In this document: one piece after another, positions 30,365 through 39,370 of the stretch
Numbering within the stretch: position 1 is the stretch's first letter
Layout: every line of letters starts with the position of its first letter
Made by a program: the position numbers and the translations under genes
NCBI GenBank assembly: GCA_023386795.1
Contig: JAEWJB010000079.1
Span: 1-52,063 of the forward strand
Source of the DNA: Pseudomonadota bacterium
GTDB taxonomy: Bacteria; Pseudomonadota; Gammaproteobacteria; Xanthomonadales; Xanthomonadaceae
Length of the DNA: 52,063 nucleotides
Direction: 5' to 3'
Notes under the pieces: generated by a model
What the model was told of the DNA's origin: nothing
Databases searched by the model: none
What the model saw: the letters and a program-made list of their open reading frames with translations, nothing else

Positions 30365-32094
30365 GGGCAGAAGCGAAGATCGTCCGCCGGGCCGTGGGCG
30401 TGGCGGGCGAATGGCCCGATGACACGCTGCCGCTGCTTCGCCGGCTGTATGCCGCGCGCGGTGCGCAGGACGTGCATGCCGCGCAGCCCAAACTTGCCGG
30501 CCTGCTGCCGCCCACCGCCCTGAGCAACATCGCATCGGCCACGACGTTGCTGGCCGATGCGATCGCGGCAGGGCAGCGCATCCTGGTCGTGGGCGATTTC
30601 GACTGCGATGGCGCCACCGCCTGCGCGGTCGGCGTGCGCGGGCTGCGCATGCTGGGTGCCACCGACGTCACCCATGCGGTCCCCAACCGGCGGGTGCACG
30701 GCTATGGCCTGTCCCCGGCGCTGGTGGAAGAACTCGCCGCGCTGCAGCCCGAATTGCTGGTGACCGTTGACCACGGCATTGCCTGCCACGCCGGCGTGGC
30801 GGCCGCCCGCGCGCGTGGCTGGACCGTGCTGGTCACGGACCACCACTTGCCGGGCGAGCAGCTGCCGCCGGCCGATGCCATCGTCGATCCCAACCTGTCC
30901 GGCGACGGCTTCCCGAGCAAGGCCCTTGCGGGCGTCGGCGTCATCTTCTACGTCCTGCTGGCACTGCGCGCCGAATTGCGCCGCCGCGGCGCCTTCGTCG
31001 ATGGCATGGGCCCGGACCTGGCCGAACTGCTGGACCTGGTGGCGGTCGGCACGGTGGCTGACCTCGTGCCGCTGGACGTCAACAATCGCGCCCTGGTGCT
31101 GGCGGGCCTGCGACGCCTGCGGCAGGGCAAAGGCTGCGTGGGCCTGCAGGCGTTGATCGAGGTCTGCGGCCGCGATGCCTCGCGCCTGACCGCCAGCGAC
31201 ATCGGTTATGCATTGGCGCCGCGTCTGAACGCGGCCGGTCGCCTGGAAGACATGGCGCTGGGCATCGAACTGTTGCTGTGCGAGCAGCCGCAGCGGGCGC
31301 GCGAAATCGCAAGCCTGCTGGAAGAAATCAATGCCGAGCGCCGGGCCGTGCAGCAGGCGATGACCGACGAGGCCGAAGCGGCGGTAGCGCGCGCCCTGCT
31401 GCAAGCCGAAGGCGAAGCGCCGCTGGCCGCCTGCCTGTTCGATGACCAGTGGCACCCCGGCGTCATCGGGCTGGTGGCATCGCGCATGAAGGATCGTCTG
31501 CATCGCCCGGTGGTTGCCTTCGCCCCCGCCGAGCCCGGGGCCGATGTACTGCGCGGCTCGGCGCGCTCGATCGCCGGCCTGCATATGCGCGACGTGCTGG
31601 CCGCCATCGATGCACGCCACCCCGGCCTGATCGAGCGGTTCGGGGGCCATGCGATGGCTGCCGGCCTGAGCCTGCCGCGCGCCGCGCTGCCGCTGTTCGG
31701 CCAAGCGCTGCTGGCGCAGGTCGCGCGGCAAGTGGATGCCGCCGACCTGCAGGCCGAACTGCTCAGCGACGGTGAGCTGGCCCCGCACGAATTCGACTGG
31801 CGACACGCCGACGCCCTGCAGATGGCCGGCCCCTGGGGGCAGGCTTTCCCCGAGCCGTTGTTCGATGACGTGTTCGACATCGTCCAGTGGCGCCCGCTGA
31901 AGGAACGCCACCTGCGCTACACGTTGCGGCTGGCCGGCGTACGCGCGCCGATCAACGCGATCCATTTCGACGGCTGGAAGGGCCAGGCCCCGGAAGCGCG
32001 CATGCGCCTGGCGTATCGGCTGGTGCGCGACGACTACCGGGGCGGCGAGGCGATCCAGCTGATTGTCGAACACAGCGAGCCGGCTGGAACCTGA
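30361..32094 (+). CDS. recJ: Single-stranded-DNA exonuclease RecJ
   Basis: A 577-aa 5'-3' ssDNA exonuclease for recombination and mismatch repair. DHH motifs are present: VVGDFDCDGATA (motif I), VDHGI, TDHHLPGE (DHH) and DPN. The DHHA1 domain has GLVASRMKDRLHRPVV and GGHAMAAGL, followed by a C-terminal OB fold. ATG 30361 overlaps the rpfE stop; the frame is open further upstream inside rpfE but has no reason to be used. The length is the same as E. coli RecJ. Confidence 0.96.
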   Translation: MRAEAKIVRRAVGVAGEWPDDTLPLLRRLYAARGAQDVHAAQPKLAGLLPPTALSNIASATTLLADAIAAGQRILVVGDFDCDGATACAVGVRGLRMLGATDVTHAVPNRRVHGYGLSPALVEELAALQPELLVTVDHGIACHAGVAAARARGWTVLVTDHHLPGEQLPPADAIVDPNLSGDGFPSKALAGVGVIFYVLLALRAELRRRGAFVDGMGPDLAELLDLVAVGTVADLVPLDVNNRALVLAGLRRLRQGKGCVGLQALIEVCGRDASRLTASDIGYALAPRLNAAGRLEDMALGIELLLCEQPQRAREIASLLEEINAERRAVQQAMTDEAEAAVARALLQAEGEAPLAACLFDDQWHPGVIGLVASRMKDRLHRPVVAFAPAEPGADVLRGSARSIAGLHMRDVLAAIDARHPGLIERFGGHAMAAGLSLPRAALPLFGQALLAQVARQVDAADLQAELLSDGELAPHEFDWRHADALQMAGPWGQAFPEPLFDDVFDIVQWRPLKERHLRYTLRLAGVRAPINAIHFDGWKGQAPEARMRLAYRLVRDDYRGGEAIQLIVEHSEPAGT

Positions 32095-32188
32095 GTCGCA
32101 TGGGCCGGCGGAGCGTGCGAAGTATCTAATATCGAGGGTGTTGTCGCGTCACTAGATTGCCCGTTCCTCAAATCCCACGGGTAGTCTG

Positions 32189-32962
32189 ATGTATCGCAAG
32201 TGTGTTCGGTCCGCGCTCGCCGCGGCGATGGTGGTTTCCTTTCCGGCGCTCGCGCAGGACGCGCCGGCGCCGGCTGCCCGGTGGACCGGCAGCGGAGAGC
32301 TGGGGCTGACGAGCGCCACCGGCAATACCCGCTCGCAGAACATCAACGCGTTATTGTCGGTAGGTTTGGACGAAGGTCGCTGGCACCACGACGCTTCTGC
32401 TTTCTGGCTGCGTAACCGAGGCGAGGTGGATGTCTACTCGCCCGCCGGTGGCGAACCCACTTCCGAGATGGAAGACACGGCCAACCGTTACGGCATGGCC
32501 TTTTCTTCCGCGTTCGACCTGAGCAAGCGCAGCTATCTCATCGGCTCGGTGCGTTACGACCACGACAACTTCGCCAGCTACCTGTGGCGCGGCGTGGCGG
32601 CGGCCAGCTACGGCTATCGCTGGCGCGATGACAAGCGCATGCACCTGGTGACGGAGATCGGCCCGGGCTTTCGGCGCAGCCATGATGCTTCCAGTGGCGC
32701 TGTCGAGAATGAGGGGATCGTGCGTGGCCTGGCTGACTTCAGCTGGCAGCTCACTGACAGCGCGCGCCTGCTCGACACTTTCCTGGTGGAGTCGGGCCGC
32801 TGGAACACCTTCGTGCAGAACGACATCGGCCTGCAGGTCTCGATGACCGAACGCCTGGCGCTCAAGGCCGGCTATCAGGTGCGCTACAACAGTGATGTCG
32901 ATCCGGGCTTCAAGAAGACCGACACGGTCACCATGTTGAACCTGGTGTACTCGGTGAAGTGA
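32189..32962 (+). CDS. DUF481 outer-membrane beta-barrel protein (YdiY-like)
   Basis: A 257-aa protein with a signal peptide (cleavage near ALAQDA) and a DUF481 barrel. It shows repeated amphipathic strands, the family's TGSGELGLTSATGNTRSQ start (the salt-induced outer-membrane protein pattern), many aromatic strand ends, and a C-terminal strand LNLVYSVK. Such proteins are predicted outer-membrane barrels of unknown transport function, sometimes induced by salt or acid. It is separated from recJ by 94 bp and convergent with the amidotransferase-like gene. Confidence 0.85.
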   Translation: MYRKCVRSALAAAMVVSFPALAQDAPAPAARWTGSGELGLTSATGNTRSQNINALLSVGLDEGRWHHDASAFWLRNRGEVDVYSPAGGEPTSEMEDTANRYGMAFSSAFDLSKRSYLIGSVRYDHDNFASYLWRGVAAASYGYRWRDDKRMHLVTEIGPGFRRSHDASSGAVENEGIVRGLADFSWQLTDSARLLDTFLVESGRWNTFVQNDIGLQVSMTERLALKAGYQVRYNSDVDPGFKKTDTVTMLNLVYSVK

Positions 32963-32976
32963 CGCCTGCCGCCGGC

Positions 32977-33732
32977 TCAGTCCCAGGGCTGGGCCGGCTC
33001 CGGCAGCGCGCCGTCGCTGCCATCTACTTCGTCCAGCCAGCGCGTCATCACCGCATGGCAGGCATGGCGCATCCGCTGCAGGCTTTCGGTGGCCTGCGTG
33101 CGGAGAATGTTCCCATCGATGCCGACGACCGTCAGCGAGGTGCGCAGCGCATTGAGATGGGCATGAAGGTAGTCGTGATCGGCCTCCAGGTGGAATTGCA
33201 GGCCGAGCGTCGACTTGCCGTGCCGGAAGGCCTGTACCACCCCTTGCGGCGTAGTCGCCAGGCACTCGAAACCTGATGGCAATGTGATGGCGTGCCCATG
33301 CCAGCGCAGCACGGGGGTGGCGTGGCCGAGTGGTGCGAGGCAAGAGCGCTTGCCCGCTTCGGTGAGCTGCACCGGCGCCAGGCCGATCTCGGCCCGCGCC
33401 AATGGGCGGTTTTCGCCGCCGAGCGAGTGCGCGATGAGCTGGGCGCCGAAGTCGATGCCTAGCAGCGGAAGCCCGTAATGCGCCCGGACGCGGATCAGGT
33501 CGATCACTTCCCTGGGAAAGGGCGTCGTCGCCAGGTCTGCCCGCAAGGGGAGATGTCCGATGACGAGCAGGATGTCGATGTCCAGCGGATCAATGGCGCG
33601 GGCGCGCTCGGCAGAGGTCAGCGTGTAGCGCGTGCGGTACCCGCGGCTCTCCAGGATGGGGCGCAAGGACCCCATGCTGTCGTGCGGCGCGTGTCGCAGC
33701 GCTACCGCGGTTCGGGCGGTACGTGGCCTCAT
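32977..33732 (-). CDS. Glutamine amidotransferase class I-like protein lacking the nucleophile Cys
   Basis: A 251-aa protein with the class I GATase fold: LRHAPHDSMGSLRPILESRG at the N-terminus, LPLLGIDFGAQLIAHSLGG at the elbow, and GLQFHLEAD near the C-terminus. Active GATases have GICLGHQ at the elbow; here it is GIDFGAQ, so Asp94 replaces the catalytic Cys, while His181 and Glu183 remain. It is therefore probably not a glutaminase. ATG 33732 fits the family N-terminus best. ATG 33783 is in frame, but its nearest GGAGG is too far upstream. Possible roles are binding or regulation, or a different hydrolase chemistry. Confidence 0.75.
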   Translation of the reverse strand: MRPRTARTAVALRHAPHDSMGSLRPILESRGYRTRYTLTSAERARAIDPLDIDILLVIGHLPLRADLATTPFPREVIDLIRVRAHYGLPLLGIDFGAQLIAHSLGGENRPLARAEIGLAPVQLTEAGKRSCLAPLGHATPVLRWHGHAITLPSGFECLATTPQGVVQAFRHGKSTLGLQFHLEADHDYLHAHLNALRTSLTVVGIDGNILRTQATESLQRMRHACHAVMTRWLDEVDGSDGALPEPAQPWD

Positions 33733-33806
33733 GGCGTGGTCGGCCTGCGCCAGCGCGTCGTATCTTGGGGGAAGGGCTGGCATGGCGTGTACATGGCGCC
33801 CTCCAC

Positions 33807-34364
33807 TCAGGCGGGTTGTGCCCGGCTGCGCCGGGCGCGCGGCGGCAGCAGCGAAGCGGAGGGGCGGCGCGCGGCAAGGACGGCCATGGCGGACTCGGGG
33901 GCCGTGTCCGCCTGGACCTGTCGGGCAGGCGCGGCTTCCCAGTGCGCCTGCAGACGCAGATAGGCGGCATGGACGGCTTGCCACGCTTCATGCCACTCCA
34001 CGCGCGAGCGACGGCGCACCCGGGCGTAGCGCAGCGCGACCATGCGCTCGTTCAGTGCCTCGACCAGGCAGTCATGGCACTGGAGGAACAGGCCGATGCC
34101 CAGCGTGAACGCCGGCACGTATTCGTTGAAGGGCAGGACGTCGCGGTGCCAGGCGGCGGTGCGCTGGTAATGACCGCGCCAGAACGTCAGCTCGTGCTCC
34201 AGGTCGATGACGCTGGGGGAAAGTCGCGAGGCGCCGAGCGCGTCCACGGAATGCTGGACCAGTTCACGGCACAACCAGTGGCGCTTCGCGGAGGGCGAGG
34301 CCCGGCGGGTGTCCGCCTCGCTCTGGGCGGCGGAGAAGGGCAGGGCGGAGCTGTTGGAAACCAT
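33807..34364 (-). CDS. Unrecognised hypothetical protein
   Basis: A 185-aa protein that I do not recognise. Its composition is protein-like in this frame, with mixed acidic, basic and aromatic residues, many Trp and His, and Arg/Ala-rich C-terminal 30 residues. The body looks largely helical (LCRELVQHSVDALG, WHEAWQAVHAAYLRLQAHW). There is no signal peptide and no clear transmembrane segment, although FTLGIGLFLQCHDCLVEAL is hydrophobic. It lies downstream of the BvgS-like kinase on the same strand after 133 bp. Longer opposite-strand frames here are Arg/Gly-rich and less convincing. Confidence 0.6.
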   Translation of the reverse strand: MVSNSSALPFSAAQSEADTRRASPSAKRHWLCRELVQHSVDALGASRLSPSVIDLEHELTFWRGHYQRTAAWHRDVLPFNEYVPAFTLGIGLFLQCHDCLVEALNERMVALRYARVRRRSRVEWHEAWQAVHAAYLRLQAHWEAAPARQVQADTAPESAMAVLAARRPSASLLPPRARRSRAQPA

Positions 34365-34497
34365 GGTCGAGCCGGGTGCTGCAGCGGGAGAGCTTCAATG
34401 CGCGCCAAGCTAACAACCACGGGACAGGAGGGGTATTCGATAAATCAAAGAGCGCGGCTGATGCGGTGGCGCTGCGGCGAAGTGTCGCGTGCCTGCA

Positions 34498-37400
34498 TCA
34501 GTGGGCTTGCGTGCGCAGTTGCCGAAGCTCATCACACACCTCGTCCAACTGCCGCAGGAAGTGCGCGCAGGCGCTGTGATGAGACGCCAGCGCGGCATGT
34601 TCCAGTGCGTGGCTCAGGTCGCGCCCCGACAGTGCCAGCGACGTGTAGCCCAGGTAGCCCAAGGCGCCGCTGATGCGATGGATGCGTTGCGCCGCCTCCC
34701 GCGCATCCTCGTGCGCGATGGCGGTTTCGAGGGCCAGGCGATCCTGCGTGGTGGTGTCCAGGAAGGTATCGAGCAGCAAGCCGAGATGCGCTCCATGCCG
34801 TTCACGCAGGCGCTGGGCCGCTGGGTTGTCGTCGCGCGCGTCCGCGTCCTCCTCCTCGTCAGGCAGCCAGCGCGACAAGACGGCCGCCAACTGCGCGAGG
34901 TCGACCGGTTTGTGGAGATGCGCATCGAGGTCCGCCGAGGATGATTCATCGAGCACGTTGGCGGTCATCGCGATGATCGGCAGACGCTGGCCACCGGCTT
35001 GTTCCTGTTCGCGGAGATGGCGCGCCAAGGCATGGCCATCCATCACCGGCATGCTGATGTCGGTGAGGACCAGGGACGGGCGCTGCGCCGCCACGCTCCC
35101 CAGCGCGGCCTGGCCGTCGCCGACGATGACGTGCGGATAGCCCAGTTCCTCCAGCTGCAGCCCGATCAGCATCTGGTTGGTGGGGTGGTCGTCGACCACC
35201 AGGATCGGCGCGATGTGGCGTCGTGGCGCCGGATCGCGCGGGATGTCCTCGGCTGTGGGATGGAGGACCGCGAGCAACGCGCGGCGCAGGCGGCCCGGGA
35301 GCAGCGGGTCGCTGTCCACCTGCAGGCTGTCGCGCAGGTCATGTGGGGGCTTGCGCAGCACGATGCTGCGGCTGGCGTGGGCATGGTCGGGCGGTGTATC
35401 AAGCAGCCAGGCTTCGGCGTCTTCCTCCTGCATCACGACGCCCCAACCCCGCAGCAGGTCGACGACCGCCTCGCGCAGCGCCACCTCGGCTATCTCCACG
35501 TGCACACGGTGCCCAGCCAGTTCCGCGTCATCTCCCGCCATTCTGCGCACCGTCAGGGGCAATGCCACGGTGAGCCGCGTGCCCTCGCCGGGCGTGCTGT
35601 CCAGCTGAAGTTCGCCGCCCATGAGCGCCACCAGCTGCCGGCTGATCGAGAGCCCCAACCCCGTACCGCCATGGCGGCGTGTCATGGTGGCATCTGCCTG
35701 GACGAAAGGCCGGAACAGTCGTGCCTGCTGGTCAGGCGCGATCCCGACGCCGGTGTCGCGGACTTCGATGCGAACCCACTGAAGCTCGCCTTCCTTCCTC
35801 GACGAGGTCTCGTCGACGTCGAGCGCCAGTGATACCTCACCTTCGGCGGTGAACTTCACCGCGTTGCCCAGCAGATTGAGCAGCACCTGCCGCAGGCGAT
35901 AGGGGTCACCCGCATGCAGGCTGGCCAACGCCGGGTCGATCGACAACCGCACGTTCAGTCCTTTTCCGCGCGCCTGCGGCAAGGTGATCTCCAGGGCCGC
36001 GCTGGCGATCTCGCGCAGGTCCATGTCGATGCTTTCCAGCTCCATCTCGCCGGCTTCGGCTTTCGAGAAATCGAGCACGTCGTCGAGAATCTGCCGCAGC
36101 GATGCGGCAGATTCCATGCTGGTGGACAACAGTTGGCGTTGCGACGGCGCCAATGGCGTGCGTCCCAGCAGTTCCAGCAGCCCAACCAGTCCGGCCATCG
36201 GCGTGCGGATCTCATGGCTCATCACCGCGAGGAAGTGCGCTTTGGCCGCCGCCGCATCCACCGCGGCCGCGCGTGCGCGTTCCAGTGCGTCGTTCTGGGC
36301 ATGCAGGGCGGTGGAATCGTCCCAGTAGCCAGACCAGTGCACGGCATCGGCATCTGCGCGCCGCGGCACCGCATTGAGGGAAATCCAGCGCGCCCCTTCA
36401 TCGCCTGCGGCATGGAAATCGCAGGTGACAGGCTCCAGGGTGCGCGCGGAGTGCTCGAACGCCGCCTGCAGCGCCGGCTGGTCCTCCGCGCGGATGCGCG
36501 CGAACACCGCACTGGCGTCGGCCATGATCTGCTCTGCGTCCAGCCCGAACAGCGGGCGTGGATTGCCGGTGACGTAGGTGAACCGGTAATCGCCCTCGCG
36601 CGAGCGGCGAAGCTTGAACACCACGGCGGGCAGGTTGCGCGAGATCTCGCGCAGGCGCTCGTCGGATTCGCGCCTGCGTGCGATCTCGGCGCGCAGGCGC
36701 AGGTAGGCCGCCACGAGCAGCCCGATGATCAGCAACGCCAGCGCGCTGCTCCACCACACCACCGGGCGCGCGATGCCGTAGTCGTAGTCGACCTTGAGCC
36801 AACGCCTGCGGATTTCCTGCCGGGCATCCTCGCCCATGTCGGCAGTGACGCGGTCGAGCAGCGGCACCAGCTGCGCGTACGGCGCGCGTACCGCCAGGCC
36901 GATGTGGTCGGAGAAGCCGGCCGGCGCGGCCACGTGCAGGTTGCCGAATGCGTGGTCGCGCAGCTGGTTGTCCACCGACGCCAGATTGCCCACGTACGCA
37001 TCGGCGGAGCCATTGACGACTTGCCGCAGGCCTTCGCTGTCGCTTGCCACATCGACCTGGATCAGGTCATGCAGGTTGCGCGCCAATCGCGAGGCGACGT
37101 CCGGGTCGCTGACGGCGATGCGCTTGCCGGCCAGGTCATCGAGGCCGGCGATGGTGTCGCTGTCGCGGCGCGTGACGATCACGCACGGAAAGCTGACCAG
37201 TGGGCGGGTCAACCGCCACTCGGGTCCATAGCCGGCATCGTCACTGGCCGGCGCGATGTCGGCCTTGCCGGCGGCGATGAGCGCGCGCGCCTGGCGCCAG
37301 TCGCCTGCCGGAACGGCCTGCACGCGCAGGCCGAGTTGGTCCTGCATGTGCTGCAGGTAGTCGCCCAGCATCCCCGACATCGCCCCATCGGCGCCACGCA

Positions 37401-38319
37401 CGGTCAGCGGTGCCCAACTCGGGTCGTAGGCCACCCGCAGCACCGGCAGTTCGCGCAGCCATTGCCGTTCCTGCGCTGCCAACAAGGGGGGCTCGCCAGC
37501 CCAGCCGAGCCGTGCATCCAGCCAGCGCCGGTCGATGGCGGCGCGCTCGGCTTGCGGCAGGCGGGCCAGGATGCGGTCGATCGCGCTGGCCAGCAGCGCC
37601 CGGTCGTTGGGCGTGGCGAAGTGCAGCGTGTTGGGCGGCAGGCTGGCCGGCCCCAGTATCGCGAGGGCGGGATGCGGCCTCCGCTGCATTGTCCAGGCCA
37701 CCACGTGAGGGTTTCCGATGTAGGCGTTTGCGCGCCCTGCGTCCAGTGCATCCAGTGCGGCCTGAAGGTCCGGTACGTGCAGGATGCGGGCGTCGGGATA
37801 GGTCTCCGGCAGCGATTCGTCGAGCACATGGCCGGTCTCGATGGCGATGCGCAGGTGAGGGGGCGCCGCGAGCAGCCGCGTCGCCGCATCGCGCCGGCCG
37901 ACCAGCGCCGGGCGCACGCTCTGGTACGGACGCGTGAAAGAAAGACACCGGGTGCGCGATGCGGTGATCGATACGCTCATTACCAGATCGACCTCGCCTC
38001 GGCATGCGGCGTCGAGCAGGGTGGGCCAGTCGGCATAGACGCGAGGGCGCAGCGTCACCCCCAGGCGCGTGGTGATTGCGCGCAGGTAATCCGCGGAAAG
38101 CCCTTCGAGCGGGCCCCCGTTTCCGGTTTCGTAGGGTGGCCAGCCACGCGCCATCGTGCCCACGACGAGCGTGGGATGCCGCTGGAGCCATGCTTGTTCG
38201 GCGCGTTCCTGCTCAGCGGCGGCGGGCGGCGGCGTGGCCGTGGCGCCCAGCGCCGTGCCAAGCACGCATGCGCACAGCGCACACGCCGTCGCCTGTCGCA
38301 GGCGCGCCAGCCAGGCCAC
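34498..38319 (-). CDS. BvgS/EvgS-like unorthodox hybrid sensor histidine kinase
   Basis: A 1273-aa inner-membrane phosphorelay sensor. Layout: signal peptide (1-25), two tandem periplasmic solute-binding (SBP_bac_3/Venus-flytrap) domains (about 44-275 and 290-512), one transmembrane helix (521-541) and a PAS domain (about 555-670). The kinase core has H702 in MSHEIRTP, an N-box near 804-822, DTGVGI and GGTGLGL. A receiver domain (about 1037-1152) has D1087 and K1137, and an Hpt domain has H1214. All phosphotransfer residues are present. The start is GTG 38319, six bases from the stop of the LuxR-type regulator upstream, so the two form a pair. The ligand is unknown; flytrap domains suggest a small solute such as an amino acid. 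Confidence 0.92.
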   Translation of the reverse strand: MAWLARLRQATACALCACVLGTALGATATPPPAAAEQERAEQAWLQRHPTLVVGTMARGWPPYETGNGGPLEGLSADYLRAITTRLGVTLRPRVYADWPTLLDAACRGEVDLVMSVSITASRTRCLSFTRPYQSVRPALVGRRDAATRLLAAPPHLRIAIETGHVLDESLPETYPDARILHVPDLQAALDALDAGRANAYIGNPHVVAWTMQRRPHPALAILGPASLPPNTLHFATPNDRALLASAIDRILARLPQAERAAIDRRWLDARLGWAGEPPLLAAQERQWLRELPVLRVAYDPSWAPLTVRGADGAMSGMLGDYLQHMQDQLGLRVQAVPAGDWRQARALIAAGKADIAPASDDAGYGPEWRLTRPLVSFPCVIVTRRDSDTIAGLDDLAGKRIAVSDPDVASRLARNLHDLIQVDVASDSEGLRQVVNGSADAYVGNLASVDNQLRDHAFGNLHVAAPAGFSDHIGLAVRAPYAQLVPLLDRVTADMGEDARQEIRRRWLKVDYDYGIARPVVWWSSALALLIIGLLVAAYLRLRAEIARRRESDERLREISRNLPAVVFKLRRSREGDYRFTYVTGNPRPLFGLDAEQIMADASAVFARIRAEDQPALQAAFEHSARTLEPVTCDFHAAGDEGARWISLNAVPRRADADAVHWSGYWDDSTALHAQNDALERARAAAVDAAAAKAHFLAVMSHEIRTPMAGLVGLLELLGRTPLAPSQRQLLSTSMESAASLRQILDDVLDFSKAEAGEMELESIDMDLREIASAALEITLPQARGKGLNVRLSIDPALASLHAGDPYRLRQVLLNLLGNAVKFTAEGEVSLALDVDETSSRKEGELQWVRIEVRDTGVGIAPDQQARLFRPFVQADATMTRRHGGTGLGLSISRQLVALMGGELQLDSTPGEGTRLTVALPLTVRRMAGDDAELAGHRVHVEIAEVALREAVVDLLRGWGVVMQEEDAEAWLLDTPPDHAHASRSIVLRKPPHDLRDSLQVDSDPLLPGRLRRALLAVLHPTAEDIPRDPAPRRHIAPILVVDDHPTNQMLIGLQLEELGYPHVIVGDGQAALGSVAAQRPSLVLTDISMPVMDGHALARHLREQEQAGGQRLPIIAMTANVLDESSSADLDAHLHKPVDLAQLAAVLSRWLPDEEEDADARDDNPAAQRLRERHGAHLGLLLDTFLDTTTQDRLALETAIAHEDAREAAQRIHRISGALGYLGYTSLALSGRDLSHALEHAALASHHSACAHFLRQLDEVCDELRQLRTQAH

Positions 38320-38325
38320 GTCCAG

Positions 38326-38979
38326 TCACCCCAGCCAGCCTTGCGCCCGCACGTATTCGAACAGCGCCGCATCGGTGGATACCCCGAGCTTGCGCATGGC
38401 GTCCTTCTTCTGCTTGCTCACCGTCTTGGTGCCACTGCCGAGTCGGTCCGCCACCTCCGTGGGCGTGGCGCCCAGCGCCAACATGCGCACGACTTCGGTT
38501 TCGCGCGGCGACAACCGCGGCGGCGGCGAGGCATCGCCGCCGGGGGTATGCAGCAGGGCGAGCTTGTGGCGGAACGTGGCGCTGATGAAGCGTCGCCTGC
38601 GCGAAGCGGAGAGGATCGCCGTCGGCAGTTCGTCCATCGACGAGCTCTTGTCGACCACCGCCAGCACGCCGTGGGCCAGCAGGATCTGGATCATTCCCGG
38701 GTTGCCCATCATGGTCAGCACCACGATCGGCAACAGCGGGTAACGCCGGCGCACTTCGCCAATCAGCGACAGGCCATCGGCTTCTCCGGTATCGGGCATC
38801 GAATAGTCGGTCACCAGCACGTCGCAGGCGGTATCTGCCAGGCGTGCGTAGGTTTCCTGCACCGAGTGGGCCTCGGCGGCGACATGCAACTGCGCGGCGT
38901 TCTTGAGGATCGCACGAACCCCGGCCAGCACGACCGGGTGATCGTCCGCGACAACAACATTGAGGGCCTGCGTTTCCAT
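38326..38979 (-). CDS. NarL/LuxR-family response regulator (BvgA/EvgA-like)
   Basis: A 217-aa regulator. The receiver domain (1-120) has the acidic pair VVADDHP, phosphoacceptor Asp in VLVTDYSMPD, and Lys in VVDKSSS. The C-terminal LuxR-type helix-turn-helix is LSPRETEVVRMLALGATPTEVADRL with TVSKQKKDAMRKLGV. It is transcribed just before the hybrid kinase (6-bp gap) and is its likely phosphorelay output. It resembles BvgA/EvgA in both architecture and gene pairing. Targets are unknown. Confidence 0.92.
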   Translation of the reverse strand: METQALNVVVADDHPVVLAGVRAILKNAAQLHVAAEAHSVQETYARLADTACDVLVTDYSMPDTGEADGLSLIGEVRRRYPLLPIVVLTMMGNPGMIQILLAHGVLAVVDKSSSMDELPTAILSASRRRRFISATFRHKLALLHTPGGDASPPPRLSPRETEVVRMLALGATPTEVADRLGSGTKTVSKQKKDAMRKLGVSTDAALFEYVRAQGWLG

Positions 38980-39370
38980 GGGGCACCTTGGTTCGACATC
39001 GCCGGTCAGCCGGCGCAGTGAGGGAATCGGCCAGCGCCTACTTGCGGCGGACTACGTAAAGGCCGCGTGAGGGTGGGGCGGGTTGCACGCAGTCTGGCGG
39101 ACAACGACTGAAAGGTGTGCTGCGGAAACGCGCATGAATGCGATGCGTCCAATAGCCACCGCACGTCCTGGCAGATATGTGCATCGCGAACTGGATCACA
39201 TCGACTCCGATGGCCCGGCGCAGTCCCGCTTGTCGCGGCGCGCGCAGTTCCTTGGATTCGTCGCATGGAGGTCGGCGCAGCCGCTTCGTTCAATAACCGC
39301 ACCCATCGCGGGCCGACAGCGCGACTTGCACTGTGGCATCGGAGCGATGCAATCCATCAACGGTAGGTAT
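38980..39370. other. 391-bp divergent intergenic region, no supported gene
   Basis: This lies between the LuxR-type regulator (leftward) and the aquaporin (rightward) and should hold both promoters. Short frames run through it, including an upstream extension of the aquaporin frame, but their codon use looks non-coding. I could not identify convincing -35/-10 pairs or an operator. It is the longest gene-free stretch in the window. Confidence 0.5.

Noticed and set aside
30082..32073. 663-aa antisense frame inside recJ
   Set aside because: Gln/Arg/His-rich artefact; recJ motifs are intact on the other strand.
33723..34673. 316-aa rightward frame overlapping the unknown protein gene
   Set aside because: Arg/Gly/Ala-rich, runs into the kinase gene; the minus-strand frame is more protein-like.
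38988..39004. GGTTCGAC resembling a tRNA T-loop
   Set aside because: No T-stem pairing, acceptor or anticodon arms around it.
35914..39021. 1035-aa rightward frame opposite the hybrid kinase and regulator
   Set aside because: No domains; the opposite strand encodes a complete phosphorelay pair.
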